A stretch of 64,000 nucleotides of DNA, taken from positions 1 to 64,000 of the forward strand of contig CANMJD010000007.1 of the NCBI GenBank assembly GCA_947498155.1. Reading direction: 5' to 3'. The notes under the pieces were generated by a model, which was not told the DNA's origin, did no database searches, and worked only from the letters and a program-made list of their open reading frames with translations. This stretch comes from an uncultured Pseudoruegeria sp. Its GTDB lineage: Bacteria; Pseudomonadota; Alphaproteobacteria; Rhodobacterales; Rhodobacteraceae. Within the stretch, counting starts at the first letter, position 1. Each line of letters starts with the position of its first letter. A program made the position numbers and the translations under genes. Positions 1-10,770 of this stretch are shown here, piece after piece.

Positions 1-75
1 TTTACCGTGGTCAACGTGGCCGATTGTGCCAATATTGACGTGCGGTTTATTGCGCTCAAACTTTTCCTTAGCCAT
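1..75 (-). CDS. tuf: Elongation factor Tu, N-terminal fragment (cut by window edge)
   Basis: Only the first 25 codons lie in the window. They read [20 protein letters not shown] followed by VDHGK, the EF-Tu N-terminus running into its G1 P-loop. EF-Tu delivers aminoacyl-tRNA to the ribosome as a GTP-bound ternary complex. It follows fusA by 90 bases on the same strand, as the last gene of the str cluster (rpsL-rpsG-fusA-tuf). A GGAG-type ribosome binding site (read on the minus strand) lies just upstream of the ATG. The rest of the gene is outside the window, so its integrity cannot be judged. Confidence 0.95.
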
Positions 76-165
76 GGGAGGCTCCTTCTTTTTCAAATCG
101 CGGTGAACCGGTGGTTCACCCTACAGGGTTGGTAGGGTGGGCAATTTGCCCACCGCTGTATGCAA

Positions 166-2286
166 TTAAGCGAATTTCGCCTGAATCTCGTCGGAGATGT
201 TGGACGGAACTGGATCGTAGTGGTCGAACTGCATGGAGAAGTTCGCACGACCGGAAGACATCGAACGCAGGGTGTTGATGTAGCCGAACATATTCGCCAA
301 CGGAACGAATGCGTCAATCGCAATCGCGTTGCCGCGTGTGTCCTGCCCCTGAACCTGCCCACGACGGGAGGTCAGGTCACCAATGATACCACCTGTGTAT
401 TCTTCAGGTGTGATCACTTCTACCTTCATGATGGGTTCCAGAAGTTTCGCGCCAGCTTTACGCATGCCTTCACGCATACACATACGCGCGGCGATCTCAA
501 ATGCAAGGACGCTGGAGTCAACATCGTGGAATTTACCGTCGATCAGGGCAACTTTGAAGTCGATCACGGGGAAGCCAGCCAACGGGCCGCTATCCATAAC
601 CGAGTTGATGCCTTTTTCTACACCGGGGATGTATTCTTTTGGAATAGACCCGCCGACGATACGGCTTTCGAAGGAGTAACCTTCGCCAGGCTCTGTTGGC
701 GTGATGATCATTTTCACTTCGCCGAACTGACCGGAACCACCAGACTGTTTCTTGTGAGTGTAAGAATGCTCAACTTCATGGCCGATGGTCTCACGGTAGG
801 CCACTTGTGGCGCACCAATGTTCGCTTCGACTTTGAATTCGCGCTTCAGACGGTCCACAAGGATGTCGAGGTGAAGTTCGCCCATGCCCTTCATGATGGT
901 CTGACCGGATTCAATATCCGTTTCGACGCGGAAGGAAGGATCCTCGGCAGCCAGACGGGCCAGACCCTGAGACATTTTCTCTTGGTCGGCTTTGGTCTTA
1001 GGCTCAACAGCAATCTCGATCACAGGATCGGGGAATGTCATTGTTTCCAGAACCACAGGATCGTTGATCGCGCAGAGCGTATCACCGGTTGTGGTGTCTT
1101 TCAGACCTGCCAGTGCGATAATGTCACCTGCAAACGCTTCCTGAATTTCTTCACGATCGTTGGAGTGCATCATCATCATCCGGCCAACACGCTCTTTACG
1201 ACCTTTGGTCGAGTTCAGAAGCGAGTCACCTTTGTTCAGCGTACCCGAATAGATACGTGTGAACGTCAGTGTGCCAACGAAGGGGTCGTTCATGATTTTA
1301 AACGCAAGGGCAGAGAACGCCATGTCATCATCCGCACGACGCGGGATGTCACGGGTTTCAGTCTCGTCACCGGGTTTAAAGCCCATGTAATCAACAACGT
1401 CGAGCGGGCTCGGCAGGAAGTCGATCACAGCGTTCAACAGCGGCTGAACACCTTTGTTCTTAAAGGCGGAACCACAAAGAACCGGAATGAACTTGATGGC
1501 CAAAGTACCCTTACGGATCAGGGCACGCAGTGTTGCCACGTCAGGCTCTGCGCCGTCCATCAGGTAGTTTTCCATGGCTTCGTCATCCATCTCGACCGCA
1601 GTCTCGATGAGTTTCGCACGCCATTCGTCAGCCAGTTCTTTCAGCTCGTCACGGATTGGACGTTTTTCCCAGGACGCGCCCAGGTCTTCGCCAGCCCAAA
1701 CCCACTCTTCCATGGTGATCAAATCAACCATGCCTTCGAGTTCGGTTTCGGAACCGATTGGGATCTGGATCGGAGCAGGTGTTGCGCCTGTCCGGTCTTT
1801 GATCATGTGAACGCAGTTAAAGAAGTCAGCGCCGATTTTGTCCATTTTGTTAACGAACACAATGCGCGGAACTTTGTAGCGGTCAGCCTGACGCCAAACG
1901 GTTTCAGTCTGAGGCTCAACACCGGCGTTGGCGTCAAGCACAGCAACGGCGCCATCAAGAACCGCCAGCGAACGCTCAACTTCAATGGTGAAGTCAACGT
2001 GGCCGGGAGTGTCGATGATGTTCATCCGGTGCTTTTCGGTTTCTGCCGACTCACCGTCTTCAGTGCGTTCCCAGAATGTGGTTGTCGCAGCCGAAGTGAT
2101 GGTGATTCCGCGTTCCTGCTCCTGCTCCATCCAGTCCATGGTGGCCGCACCATCGTGCACCTCACCAATGTTGTGGGATTTACCAGTGTAATACAGGATG
2201 CGCTCCGAACAGGTGGTTTTACCTGCATCGATGTGCGCCATGATACCGAAGTTACGGTAGCGGTCGAGGGGGTATTCGCGTGCCAT
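166..2286 (-). CDS. fusA: Elongation factor G
   Basis: A 706-residue translocase GTPase that moves tRNAs and mRNA after peptide bond formation and, with RRF, recycles ribosomes. Seen in the sequence: G1 AHIDAGKT at residues 17-24, the DTPGH G3 motif and the NKMD G4 motif, followed by the full set of EF-G domains to a normal C-terminus. The open frame extends 54 codons upstream into rps[16 protein letters not shown] is chosen as the start because it matches the family N-terminus and leaves a 25-base gap to rpsG. It lies in the str operon, presumably driven by the promoter ahead of rpsL. No abnormal feature is visible. Confidence 0.97.
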   Translation of the reverse strand: MAREYPLDRYRNFGIMAHIDAGKTTCSERILYYTGKSHNIGEVHDGAATMDWMEQEQERGITITSAATTTFWERTEDGESAETEKHRMNIIDTPGHVDFTIEVERSLAVLDGAVAVLDANAGVEPQTETVWRQADRYKVPRIVFVNKMDKIGADFFNCVHMIKDRTGATPAPIQIPIGSETELEGMVDLITMEEWVWAGEDLGASWEKRPIRDELKELADEWRAKLIETAVEMDDEAMENYLMDGAEPDVATLRALIRKGTLAIKFIPVLCGSAFKNKGVQPLLNAVIDFLPSPLDVVDYMGFKPGDETETRDIPRRADDDMAFSALAFKIMNDPFVGTLTFTRIYSGTLNKGDSLLNSTKGRKERVGRMMMMHSNDREEIQEAFAGDIIALAGLKDTTTGDTLCAINDPVVLETMTFPDPVIEIAVEPKTKADQEKMSQGLARLAAEDPSFRVETDIESGQTIMKGMGELHLDILVDRLKREFKVEANIGAPQVAYRETIGHEVEHSYTHKKQSGGSGQFGEVKMIITPTEPGEGYSFESRIVGGSIPKEYIPGVEKGINSVMDSGPLAGFPVIDFKVALIDGKFHDVDSSVLAFEIAARMCMREGMRKAGAKLLEPIMKVEVITPEEYTGGIIGDLTSRRGQVQGQDTRGNAIAIDAFVPLANMFGYINTLRSMSSGRANFSMQFDHYDPVPSNISDEIQAKFA

Positions 2287-2311
2287 GGGAAGGGTTCCTT
2301 GGACGAATGGG

Positions 2312-2794
<483 letters not shown>

Positions 2795-3166
2795 TTATTT
2801 AGGACGCTTGGCGCCGTATTTCGAACGACGTTGTTTACGGTCTTTGACGCCTTGGGTATCCAAAACACCACGCAGGATGTGGTAACGGACACCGGGAAGG
2901 TCTTTTACACGGCCGCCACGGATCAGAACCACAGAGTGTTCCTGAAGGTTGTGGCTTTCACCTGGGATGTAAGAGATGACCTCAAAGCCATTTGTCAGGC
3001 GCACTTTGGCAACCTTACGCATCGCAGAGTTCGGTTTCTTAGGTGTGGTTGTATATACACGTGTACATACACCCCGTTTTTGTGGACACGCCTGCAAGTG
3101 CTGCGACTTCTGGCGCTTTACTTTTGGCTGGCGCGGCTTGCGGATCAGCTGTTGGATCGTTGGCAT
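2795..3166 (-). CDS. rpsL: 30S ribosomal protein S12
   Basis: A 123-residue decoding-centre protein with all S12 hallmarks: [11 protein letters not shown] near residue 27, TPKKPNSA at 41-48, and [11 protein letters not shown] near 86-96. Lys43 and Lys88 are the residues found in streptomycin-sensitive S12, so no resistance substitution is visible at the two classical positions. It is the first gene of the str operon. A sigma-70-type promoter lies about 240 bases upstream at 3403-3431, leaving an unusually long untranslated leader. The start [10 protein letters not shown] matches the family N-terminus. Confidence 0.98.
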   Translation of the reverse strand: MPTIQQLIRKPRQPKVKRQKSQHLQACPQKRGVCTRVYTTTPKKPNSAMRKVAKVRLTNGFEVISYIPGESHNLQEHSVVLIRGGRVKDLPGVRYHILRGVLDTQGVKDRKQRRSKYGAKRPK

Positions 3167-3402
3167 TCAGGTCATTCCCCGTTTTGCAACATTTAGACTC
3201 GATACGCGAGCCCGAGCCCACGCGGTGAAATTTAACGTGCAGCCCTTTCAGACAACACAAAAACCCGCAATCGTTTCCATTCCGAGGCAAACGACGCGGT
3301 GAGTTCCCAGAGGAGCAAAGCCATAGAAAGCGGCTCTGATCTTGATCACTACAATTTAGAATTCGGCGGAAATGGGATTAGCCCCCAAGCCGGATGTGGC
3401 GC
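3167..3402 (-). promoter_or_regulatory. Long 5' leader of the str operon
   Basis: About 230 bases separate the predicted transcription start (near 3396) from the rpsL start codon. No convincing gene lies here: open frames run through it but share no recognisable protein and mostly extend from rpsL in other frames. Such a long leader could carry a regulatory RNA structure. I could not identify a specific fold by eye. Confidence 0.4.
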
Positions 3403-3431
3403 GTAATATGGGGAGTCGCGGAGCTTGTCAA
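3403..3431 (-). promoter_or_regulatory. Sigma-70-type promoter of rpsL-rpsG-fusA-tuf
   Basis: Read on the minus strand, a perfect -35 TTGACA (3426-3431) is followed by a 17-base spacer (3409-3425) and a -10 TATTAC (3403-3408). This is the best consensus match in the rpoC-rpsL interval and points at rpsL. The predicted start is near 3396. Confidence 0.75.
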
Positions 3432-3496
3432 CAGAGGTTCGGCCAATCGCACCCCCCTACCCGCAATCGCGGCAAAAACCGGGCGCCGTGGCAGGA

Positions 3497-3525
3497 TTGA
3501 GGCAAATTAACCAATGCCATCTTAA
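3497..3525 (+). promoter_or_regulatory. Possible promoter of the Hint-domain gene
   Basis: On the plus strand TTGAGG (3497-3502), a 17-base spacer and TCTTAA (3520-3525) precede the Hint-domain gene by about 85 bases. The match is moderate and the assignment rests on position and spacing only. Confidence 0.3.
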
Positions 3526-3611
3526 AATGGCCAGAATGAGATCAAACTAAAACCAGATCTGCCCTTCTATATGGAACTGTAAAAAGTAAGCCAGTGTAAA
3601 GGCGATTTAGT

Positions 3612-4619
3612 GTGAAGCAGATTCGTTCAAAAATGATAGATTTGTCGGCCATAGAGCCGGTGCAGCCGCGTGCTGATTTCCCCCCTTATCGTGCGCCGAC
3701 AGGTCGGCTTTCCCTGACCGGGATCGAAATTTGGTCGGCAGAGGAAGGCTTAATCCACCAGTTTGGCACGCAGGATCACATCACCCCCCCTGCTTTGGGA
3801 TTATGTGCCCGAGACACGCTTGATCCGCAGGATTACTTTCGGGCTGGATTGCGCCTTGGTGCCGATACGCTCTGGCTGCGGGATGTAACGACGGGTCAGC
3901 AACTCTCGCTCGCCGATCGCACGGTCTCATCTGATCAGACGTTTCTGCAAGGGCCGCCGCCCGCCCTCGCGCTGCTGCGCGACCACATTACCCGATCTTT
4001 GCTGTCCATGCCGACAGCCCATTGCACCGGCATTGCAGGTGGTACGTCAATCATGACGCCACAAGGCTATGCTGACGTTGAACAAATGCGCCCCGGACAG
4101 CATGTGCTGACAAAGGATGCCGGCACCCGCGTGATCCTTGGGATCGCCCGCTGCGAGATGTCGCGATTGACGCAACTCAGCTTGCCGCAATTCGCGCCGA
4201 TCTATTTTCCGCCCTCCTCGGTTGGTGTCCAGAATGAAACCTGTCTTGCGCCCGACCACCCCGTCTGCATATCCGGCCCCGCAGTGTATTACGAGTTCGG
4301 CGAGCAAGAGGTCTATCTGCACGCCAAGGAATACATTTCTCAGGCCCGTTCTTATCAACAGAGCACGCCGGCCGATCTGACCTATTACCATGTGGTGCTG
4401 GATCAACCCGCCGTCCTACGCACCGAGGCCCATTGGATCGACAGCCTGAACACCTGCGATGTCGCACCGGAATGGTTTGCCGATATGTTTGAAAAGGGCC
4501 AGTTGAAAACCGTGCCGAATATGCCGCTTGAAATGCTGCAGCAACCGGCCCCCGAGCGGCGACATCTGCGCCGGTTTGAGGCACAGACGCTGTTGGCTGA
4601 AATGTCGCGTAACTTCTGA
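3612..4619 (+). CDS. Hint (Hedgehog/intein)-domain protein
   Basis: A 335-residue protein whose middle section (about residues 135-240) resembles the Hint_2-type domain common in roseobacters. It has a segment reading GGTSIMTPQGYADVEQMRPG, then a second Hint block around LAPDHPVCISGPA and a conserved tail region with HAKEYI. Hint domains catalyse protein self-processing in inteins and Hedgehog proteins; the role of these bacterial stand-alone versions is largely unknown. In the usual CFxxGT motif the nucleophilic Cys sits four residues before the Gly of GT. Here Cys138 is six before Gly144, so the nucleophile is shifted or lost. There is no signal peptide. The gene abuts the convergent permease gene with no spacer. 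The start could also be the Met at residue 8. Confidence 0.7.
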   Translation: MKQIRSKMIDLSAIEPVQPRADFPPYRAPTGRLSLTGIEIWSAEEGLIHQFGTQDHITPPALGLCARDTLDPQDYFRAGLRLGADTLWLRDVTTGQQLSLADRTVSSDQTFLQGPPPALALLRDHITRSLLSMPTAHCTGIAGGTSIMTPQGYADVEQMRPGQHVLTKDAGTRVILGIARCEMSRLTQLSLPQFAPIYFPPSSVGVQNETCLAPDHPVCISGPAVYYEFGEQEVYLHAKEYISQARSYQQSTPADLTYYHVVLDQPAVLRTEAHWIDSLNTCDVAPEWFADMFEKGQLKTVPNMPLEMLQQPAPERRHLRRFEAQTLLAEMSRNF

Positions 4620-5501
4620 TCAGTCGGGCGCATCCTGCGCCTGACGTTCCCGAAACAGCACCCAGCCCCCCATCGCGACGACAATGGCACAACCGATCAA
4701 GGTCGGCACATCCGGCCATTCATCAAAGAACAACAGTCCCAAAACCAGCGCAATCAGCAAGCTGGTATAGCGAAACGGCGCGACGAAACCGACGTCGCCA
4801 ACCCGCATCACCGAGACACTAAAAACATAGCCCAGCAAGAGCGACACCACGCTGCCACTGAACAATATCCAATGCACGCCTTTGATCGGCACCCACTCGC
4901 CGCCAATCATACCAAGCCCTCCAAAAAGCGTAACCGCCACAGAGGCCGCTACCGCAATCGTCATCGAGGGAACAGACACCGGTATCACCCGGGCCAGCAG
5001 ATCACGGGCGGTGATGGCGACCACCGTGATCAACCCAAAGACAGAATAGATGTTAAACCCATCGGTTCCGGGGCGCACGATCAACAGAACACCAAAAAAC
5101 CCAACGACAATCGCGCTCATACGGCGCCAGCCAATGGGTTCTTTCAAAAACACCGCCGCTGCCAGCGCCACCGTCAGCGGCAGGCTTTGCAGGATCGCCG
5201 ACAGATTTGCCATCGGCATGTTAAACAGCGCGGTCAAAAAGAAGAACGTACCCACGACCTCCAGAACACTGCGCAGCCCGATCAACAGGGTTTCCTGACG
5301 AGAAAGCCGGATCGACAGGCTGCCATTGCCCCACGCCATGCCCAGCAACAATAAGGTGATCAAGGTGCCGCGCATAAAGATCGCCTGAAACAGCGGAATA
5401 TCCGGCGCCAGCGCCTTCATAAAGGCATCATTGACGGTGTAGCCCGCCATGGCGCCAACCATCAAAAGGGCGGCGCGGCTGTTGTCCTGCAAACGCATCA
5501 T
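4620..5501 (-). CDS. DMT-superfamily (EamA) permease
   Basis: A 293-residue, highly hydrophobic protein with about ten predicted membrane spans, built as two similar five-helix halves as in EamA/RhaT-type drug/metabolite transporters. It begins MMRLQDNSRAALLMVGAMAG and has a basic tail. Such permeases export or import small metabolites in the inner membrane; the substrate cannot be read from sequence. It is transcribed leftwards after the secreted-protein gene and its stop codon abuts the stop of the Hint gene, so the two transcripts converge with no terminator between them. Confidence 0.85.
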   Translation of the reverse strand: MMRLQDNSRAALLMVGAMAGYTVNDAFMKALAPDIPLFQAIFMRGTLITLLLLGMAWGNGSLSIRLSRQETLLIGLRSVLEVVGTFFFLTALFNMPMANLSAILQSLPLTVALAAAVFLKEPIGWRRMSAIVVGFFGVLLIVRPGTDGFNIYSVFGLITVVAITARDLLARVIPVSVPSMTIAVAASVAVTLFGGLGMIGGEWVPIKGVHWILFSGSVVSLLLGYVFSVSVMRVGDVGFVAPFRYTSLLIALVLGLLFFDEWPDVPTLIGCAIVVAMGGWVLFRERQAQDAPD

Positions 5502-5549
5502 TCCGCGCCTTTATAAAGAGAGAGGTGTCTAAGCGGACCTTCCTCGAAT

Positions 5550-6317
5550 TTAGAAGCCGCGTAAAGACTGCCTGATGCGTTCAATAATCTCGGCATTCTG
5601 TTTTGCACTTCGCTGAAAATATACCGTGCCAAAGGCTGAATCCTCTCTGGACGGTGTGGCGAGTTTAAAACGCACGATTTCACCCGAGGCATAGGCAAGT
5701 TCGATGATCTCACCGGCGTCTCGCTTCTTGCGGGCTTTTCGGGGCGGGCTGCGGTCAATTTCCAGCGTAATCGAAATATTCATCCCCTTATGGACCGCAT
5801 AGAACCGAGAGACATCCTGTACCCGCCCCTTTAACCGCCCATTGGCGGATTTGGTATAGCCGACAATCTGGAATACCCGCCCGATTCCGGGGGCTTTAGA
5901 CTGACGCAGCGGGGCCAGTTTGTATTCCTTCTGCTTTTTCATTGTGTCGTAGATATGCTCTGAAATGAAGGCCAGCCCGTCGATCGAATCCGTCGATTTG
6001 AAGCTGGTTTTCTCACATTTCACCCGCAGATATAGAAACGGGTTTACCACCACCTTTTCCGCTGGACGGGTGTCGCGATCCCAATATTCCTGCGCGACGA
6101 TAAAGGAATACTGGGTCTGGGTTTTGCCATTTTCGAGTTTAACCTTTTGCGTTTCAGCCACCCAACTTTTGTCCACGGCGATCTCGATCCCGCAGGCCTT
6201 TAGCCGAGTGCGCGTAAGATCAGCCGGTAAATAAGAGGGATCATAAAGCGGTGCATCCTGCGCAAAGGCGGGATGAAACAAGCAACACAACAGACACAGT
6301 AAAACACGACGTACCAC
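5550..6317 (-). CDS. Secreted protein of unknown function
   Basis: A 255-residue protein with a signal peptide: after the start come VRRVLLCLLCCLFHPAFA and a likely cleavage before QDAPLYD. I do not recognise the mature domain. It is rich in Lys/Arg and beta-type segments and ends EIIERIRQSLRGF. The start chosen is GTG at 6315-6317, because a perfect AAGGAG (minus strand, 6323-6328) sits five bases upstream. The longer frame from ATG at 6350 would place this Shine-Dalgarno sequence inside the gene and add residues in front of the signal peptide. It lies between the rpoC terminator and the permease gene, 48 bases from the latter, and may share its transcript. Confidence 0.65.
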   Translation of the reverse strand: MVRRVLLCLLCCLFHPAFAQDAPLYDPSYLPADLTRTRLKACGIEIAVDKSWVAETQKVKLENGKTQTQYSFIVAQEYWDRDTRPAEKVVVNPFLYLRVKCEKTSFKSTDSIDGLAFISEHIYDTMKKQKEYKLAPLRQSKAPGIGRVFQIVGYTKSANGRLKGRVQDVSRFYAVHKGMNISITLEIDRSPPRKARKKRDAGEIIELAYASGEIVRFKLATPSREDSAFGTVYFQRSAKQNAEIIERIRQSLRGF

Positions 6318-6386
6318 GGAAACTCCTTGAGTCAAAAAGCGCCTCCCCACAGCCTAGCACAAGAGCAAACCAGCGGCCTAACATAG

Positions 6387-6420
6387 AAAAAGCCCCCGCC
6401 ACTTTGGGTGACGGGGGCTT
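6387..6420 (-). terminator. Rho-independent terminator of rpoBC
   Basis: On the minus strand an 11-12 base-pair G+C-rich stem (AGCCCCCG.. pairing with ..CGGGGGCT) is followed by TTTTTC. It starts about 25 bases after the rpoC stop, so it ends the rplJL-rpoBC transcript before the secreted-protein gene. Confidence 0.9.
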
Positions 6421-6444
6421 TCAAATTTTAAAAGGGAAGAGGTC

Positions 6445-9400
6445 TTACTCTTCGCGGCTTTCCGGTGTGTCAATGATGACGGCGTCAAACTCGTCGCCGC
6501 CAACCACATCGTTACCAAAGACAGTGTCGACTTCGGATTGTGCCGCAGGTGCGGCCAAAGCAACAGCTTCTTCGGCTTCGGCGCGACGGGCTTCGAGCAC
6601 CACATTGTCACGGTCCTGCGCAACACGACGCATTTGCTGCGTTGCACCACCAGTACCGGCAGGGATCAAACGACCAACAATGACGTTTTCTTTCAGGCCA
6701 ACCAGTTTATCCCGCTTGCCCTGAACCGAAGCTTCGGTCAGCACGCGCGTTGTTTCCTGGAAGGACGCCGCAGAAATGAACGACCGTGTTTGCAGCGAAG
6801 CTTTGGTGATCCCCAGAAGGATCGGCTCGCCTTTGGCCGGACGACCACCGCGAGCAATCGCCTTTTCGTTCGCTTCGTCGAACTCGGCCTTGTCCACGTT
6901 TTCGCCTTTGAGCAACACAGTGTCGCCGCTGTCCTGGATTTCCCATTTCTGGAGCATCTGACGGACAATGACTTCGATGTGCTTGTCGTTGATCTTCACG
7001 CCCTGCAGACGATACACGTCCTGAACTTCGTCGATCATGTAGTCAGCCAGCGCTTCGACACCCATGATGGAGAGGATGTCATGCGGCGCGGGGTTGCCGT
7101 CCATGATGTAGTCGCCTTTCTGGACAAAATCACCTTCCGCAACCGGAATGTGCTTGCCTTTAGGCACCATGTATTCGACGGCCTCCAGCGTGTCATCTGC
7201 TGGCTCGATGCTGATACGGCGCTTGTTTTTGTAGTCGCGACCGTAACGTACATAACCATCAATCTCTGCGATGATCGCGTGATCTTTGGGGCGACGTGCC
7301 TCAAAGAGTTCCGCAACCCGTGGCAGACCACCGGTGATGTCTTTGGTTTTCGCACCCTCACGTGGGATACGGGCAACCACGTCACCAGCTTTGATGTCAG
7401 AGCCTTCTTCGATCGACAGAACCGCATCAACGGACATCGGATAGGTTACCGGATTACCCGCATCATTGCGCACTGGCTCCCCGTCGTCACCGACGATGAT
7501 GATCTCTGGCTTCAGCTCGTTGCCTTTTGGCGCTGCACGCCAGTCGGTCACGATTTTCTGCGTCATGCCTGTCGCATCATCGGTATCGTCGCGGACCGAA
7601 ATCCCCGAGTACAGATCAACAAACTTCGCCTTACCCGCTTTTTCAGCGATGATCGGCAGCGTATACGGATCCCATTCAAACAGCTTGTCGCCGCGGGCCA
7701 CTTTCTGACCCTCTTTGACGTGCACTTTGGAACCGTAAGACAGTTTGAAGGACGCGCGTTCCTGATCGTTTTCGTCGATGATCGCCAGAACCATGTTCCG
7801 CCCCATCACGATCAGCTCGCCATGGGCGTTTTCCAGCAGCATCGCATTGCGGAATTCGATGCGACCTTCTTGACCGGCCTCTTGGAAAGACTGCTGGCCA
7901 CCCTGCGCAACACCACCAATGTGGAAGGTCCGCATGGTCAGCTGTGTACCAGGCTCACCGATGGACTGGGCCGCGATGATGCCGACGGCCTCACCTTGGT
8001 TGACCAGCGTACCGCGGGCAAGGTCACGACCGTAGCACATGGCGCAAACGCCCTCTTCGGCCTCACAGGTCAGCGGGCTACGGATCCGCATAGAAGCCAC
8101 ACCGGACTCCTCTACGATATCAGCTTTGCGCTCGTCGATCAGCTCGTTCTTGGCAAGCAGAACTTCGTCTGTGCCCGGACGCAGAACTTCGTCTGCAGAA
8201 ACACGGCCCAGAATACGTTCACCCAAGGAAGACACAACTTCACCGTCATTCACCGCCGCTTCGGCCGTGATGGCGATTTCGGTGCCACAGTCATGTTCGC
8301 GAACGATACAATCCTGCGCCACATCCACCAGACGACGCGTCAGATAACCGGAGTTCGCTGTTTTCAGCGCGGTATCGGACAGACCCTTACGGGCACCGTG
8401 GGTCGAGTTGAAGTACTCAAGCACGGTCAGGCCTTCTTTAAAGTTCGAGATGATCGGCGTTTCGATGATCTCACCGTTCGGCTTGGCCATCAGACCGCGC
8501 ATACCGCCCAGCTGTTTCATCTGCGTAACAGAACCACGCGCACCGGAGTGGGCCATCATGTAAACCGAGTTTGGCTCACGTTCAGCGCCCGCCTCGTCAC
8601 GACCGGTATCAGAGATGGTTCCCATCATCGCGTCGGTGACTTGGTCGTTACACTTGGACCAGGCATCCACAACTTTGTTGTATTTTTCGCCCTGAGTGAT
8701 CAGGCCGTCCATATACTGTTGCTCAAAGCCTTTAACCTGATCGCGTGTCTCATCAACGATGGTCCACTTGTTGTCAGGAATAACCATGTCGTCCTTGCCG
8801 AAGGAAATCCCGGCTTTGAACGCTTCACGGAAGCCCATGGTCATGATCTGGTCACAGAAGATGACGGATTCTTTCTGACCACAATAACGGTAAACCGTAT
8901 CGATGACCTGCTGGACTTCTTTCTTCCGCAGAAGACGGTTCACCAGATCAAACGGCGCTTTGGTGTTCAACGGCAGCAACGCCCCCAGACGCATCCGGCC
9001 CGGGGTGGTTTCATAGCGTTTGTACACTTCAAGACCGGTATCATCGATCTGTTTGATCCGCGCCTGAATTTTGGAGTGAAGATGTACCGCACCCGAATCA
9101 AGCGCGTGCTGAACTTCTTCGACAGACGAGAAGACCATGCCTTCGCCAACCATGCCTTCGCGTTCCATGGTGATGTAGTACAGACCAAGGATCATATCCT
9201 GCGATGGCACGATGATCGGAGCACCGTTTGCAGGGGACAGAACGTTGTTCGTGGACATCATCAGAACACGCGCTTCCAGCTGGGCCTCAAGGCTCAGTGG
9301 TACGTGAACCGCCATTTGGTCACCGTCAAAGTCGGCGTTGAACGCGGAACAAACCAGAGGGTGCAGCTGGATGGCTTTACCTTCGATCAGCGTGGGTTCA

Positions 9401-10719
9401 AACGCCTGAATGCCCAAACGGTGCAGCGTCGGCGCACGGTTCAGCATGACGGGGTGTTCGCGGATCACCTCATCCAGAATATCCCAGACTTCGGGACGTT
9501 CTTTTTCCACCAGCTTCTTGGCTTGCTTCACGGTGGAAGACAGGCCTTTGGCTTCGAGGCGGGAATAGATGAACGGTTTGAACAGCTCTAGCGCCATCTT
9601 CTTGGGCAAGCCACACTGATGCAGCTTCAACTCGGGACCGGTCACAATCACCGAACGGCCAGAAAAGTCGACCCGTTTACCCAAAAGGTTCTGACGGAAA
9701 CGACCCTGTTTCCCTTTCAGCATGTCAGACAGCGATTTCAGAGGGCGCTTGTTGGCACCTGTGATCACGCGGCCACGACGACCGTTGTCAAACAGCGCAT
9801 CCACAGATTCCTGCAGCATCCGCTTTTCGTTGCGCACGATGATATCGGGCGCACGCAGTTCGATCAGACGTTTCAGACGGTTGTTCCGGTTAATCACCCG
9901 ACGATACAGATCGTTCAGATCAGAGGTCGCAAAACGGCCCCCATCCAGCGGCACCAGCGGGCGCAGCTCTGGCGGGATCACAGGGATCACGGTCAGGATC
10001 ATCCACTCCGGACGGTTGCCGGATTCAAGGAAGGATTCCACCACTTTCAGACGCTTGATGATCTTCTTGGGCTTCAGCTCACCTGTGGCTTCGGCCAGAT
10101 CGGCGCGCAGGGTTTCAGCTTCGGCTTCCAGATCGATCATCGACAGCATTTCACGGATCGCTTCCGCGCCGATACCGGCGGTGAACGCATCCATGCCATA
10201 GATGTCTTGCGCATCCATGAATTCTTCTTCGCTCATCAGCTGGCCGTAGGTCAGATCCGTCAGACCGGGCTCGATGACGACGTAGTTTTCAAAGTAGAGA
10301 ATACGTTCCAGATCACGCAGCGTCATATCCAGCATCAGACCGATACGGGATGGCAGCGATTTCAGAAACCAGATGTGCGCAACGGGTGAGGCCAGCTCGA
10401 TGTGGCCCATACGCTCACGGCGGACTTTTTGCAGCGTTACTTCGACACCACATTTCTCGCAGACAACGCCGCGATATTTCATCCGCTTATATTTGCCGCA
10501 GAGACATTCATAGTCTTTGATCGGGCCAAAAATACGCGCACAGAACAGGCCGTCACGCTCTGGTTTGAACGTCCGGTAGTTGATGGTTTCCGGCTTTTTG
10601 ATTTCACCGAAAGACCACGAAAGAATCCGCTCTGGGGACGCCAGAGACACTTTGATTTCATCAAAGGTCTTCTGGGGGGCCAGAGGGTTGAACGGGTTGT
10701 TTGTCAGTTCCTGGTTCAT
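6445..10719 (-). CDS. rpoC: RNA polymerase beta-prime subunit
   Basis: A 1424-residue catalytic subunit of RNA polymerase. Visible hallmarks: the N-terminal zinc ribbon Cys residues near 72-90 (CLCGKYKRM...CEKCGVEV), and the invariant active-site motif NADFDGD at 461-467, whose Asp463, Asp465 and Asp467 hold the catalytic magnesium. The second zinc site is in the C-terminal half ([13 protein letters not shown]). Length and N-terminus MNQELTNN are normal for alphaproteobacteria. It follows rpoB by 51 bases and is followed by a strong terminator. A 1017-codon open frame on the opposite strand is a composition artefact. Confidence 0.98.
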   Translation of the reverse strand: MNQELTNNPFNPLAPQKTFDEIKVSLASPERILSWSFGEIKKPETINYRTFKPERDGLFCARIFGPIKDYECLCGKYKRMKYRGVVCEKCGVEVTLQKVRRERMGHIELASPVAHIWFLKSLPSRIGLMLDMTLRDLERILYFENYVVIEPGLTDLTYGQLMSEEEFMDAQDIYGMDAFTAGIGAEAIREMLSMIDLEAEAETLRADLAEATGELKPKKIIKRLKVVESFLESGNRPEWMILTVIPVIPPELRPLVPLDGGRFATSDLNDLYRRVINRNNRLKRLIELRAPDIIVRNEKRMLQESVDALFDNGRRGRVITGANKRPLKSLSDMLKGKQGRFRQNLLGKRVDFSGRSVIVTGPELKLHQCGLPKKMALELFKPFIYSRLEAKGLSSTVKQAKKLVEKERPEVWDILDEVIREHPVMLNRAPTLHRLGIQAFEPTLIEGKAIQLHPLVCSAFNADFDGDQMAVHVPLSLEAQLEARVLMMSTNNVLSPANGAPIIVPSQDMILGLYYITMEREGMVGEGMVFSSVEEVQHALDSGAVHLHSKIQARIKQIDDTGLEVYKRYETTPGRMRLGALLPLNTKAPFDLVNRLLRKKEVQQVIDTVYRYCGQKESVIFCDQIMTMGFREAFKAGISFGKDDMVIPDNKWTIVDETRDQVKGFEQQYMDGLITQGEKYNKVVDAWSKCNDQVTDAMMGTISDTGRDEAGAEREPNSVYMMAHSGARGSVTQMKQLGGMRGLMAKPNGEIIETPIISNFKEGLTVLEYFNSTHGARKGLSDTALKTANSGYLTRRLVDVAQDCIVREHDCGTEIAITAEAAVNDGEVVSSLGERILGRVSADEVLRPGTDEVLLAKNELIDERKADIVEESGVASMRIRSPLTCEAEEGVCAMCYGRDLARGTLVNQGEAVGIIAAQSIGEPGTQLTMRTFHIGGVAQGGQQSFQEAGQEGRIEFRNAMLLENAHGELIVMGRNMVLAIIDENDQERASFKLSYGSKVHVKEGQKVARGDKLFEWDPYTLPIIAEKAGKAKFVDLYSGISVRDDTDDATGMTQKIVTDWRAAPKGNELKPEIIIVGDDGEPVRNDAGNPVTYPMSVDAVLSIEEGSDIKAGDVVARIPREGAKTKDITGGLPRVAELFEARRPKDHAIIAEIDGYVRYGRDYKNKRRISIEPADDTLEAVEYMVPKGKHIPVAEGDFVQKGDYIMDGNPAPHDILSIMGVEALADYMIDEVQDVYRLQGVKINDKHIEVIVRQMLQKWEIQDSGDTVLLKGENVDKAEFDEANEKAIARGGRPAKGEPILLGITKASLQTRSFISAASFQETTRVLTEASVQGKRDKLVGLKENVIVGRLIPAGTGGATQQMRRVAQDRDNVVLEARRAEAEEAVALAAPAAQSEVDTVFGNDVVGGDEFDAVIIDTPESREE

Positions 10720-10770
10720 CTTAAATTCCTTGAGTAAGGGCAGAGGTTAGCGACGCGGGTGAGGTTGCCC

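Noticed and set aside
6538..9591. 1017-codon open frame antisense to rpoC
   Set aside because: The opposite strand encodes an unmistakable RpoC with its active-site motif. The antisense translation is rich in His, Phe and Arg without any domain, as expected from codon bias.
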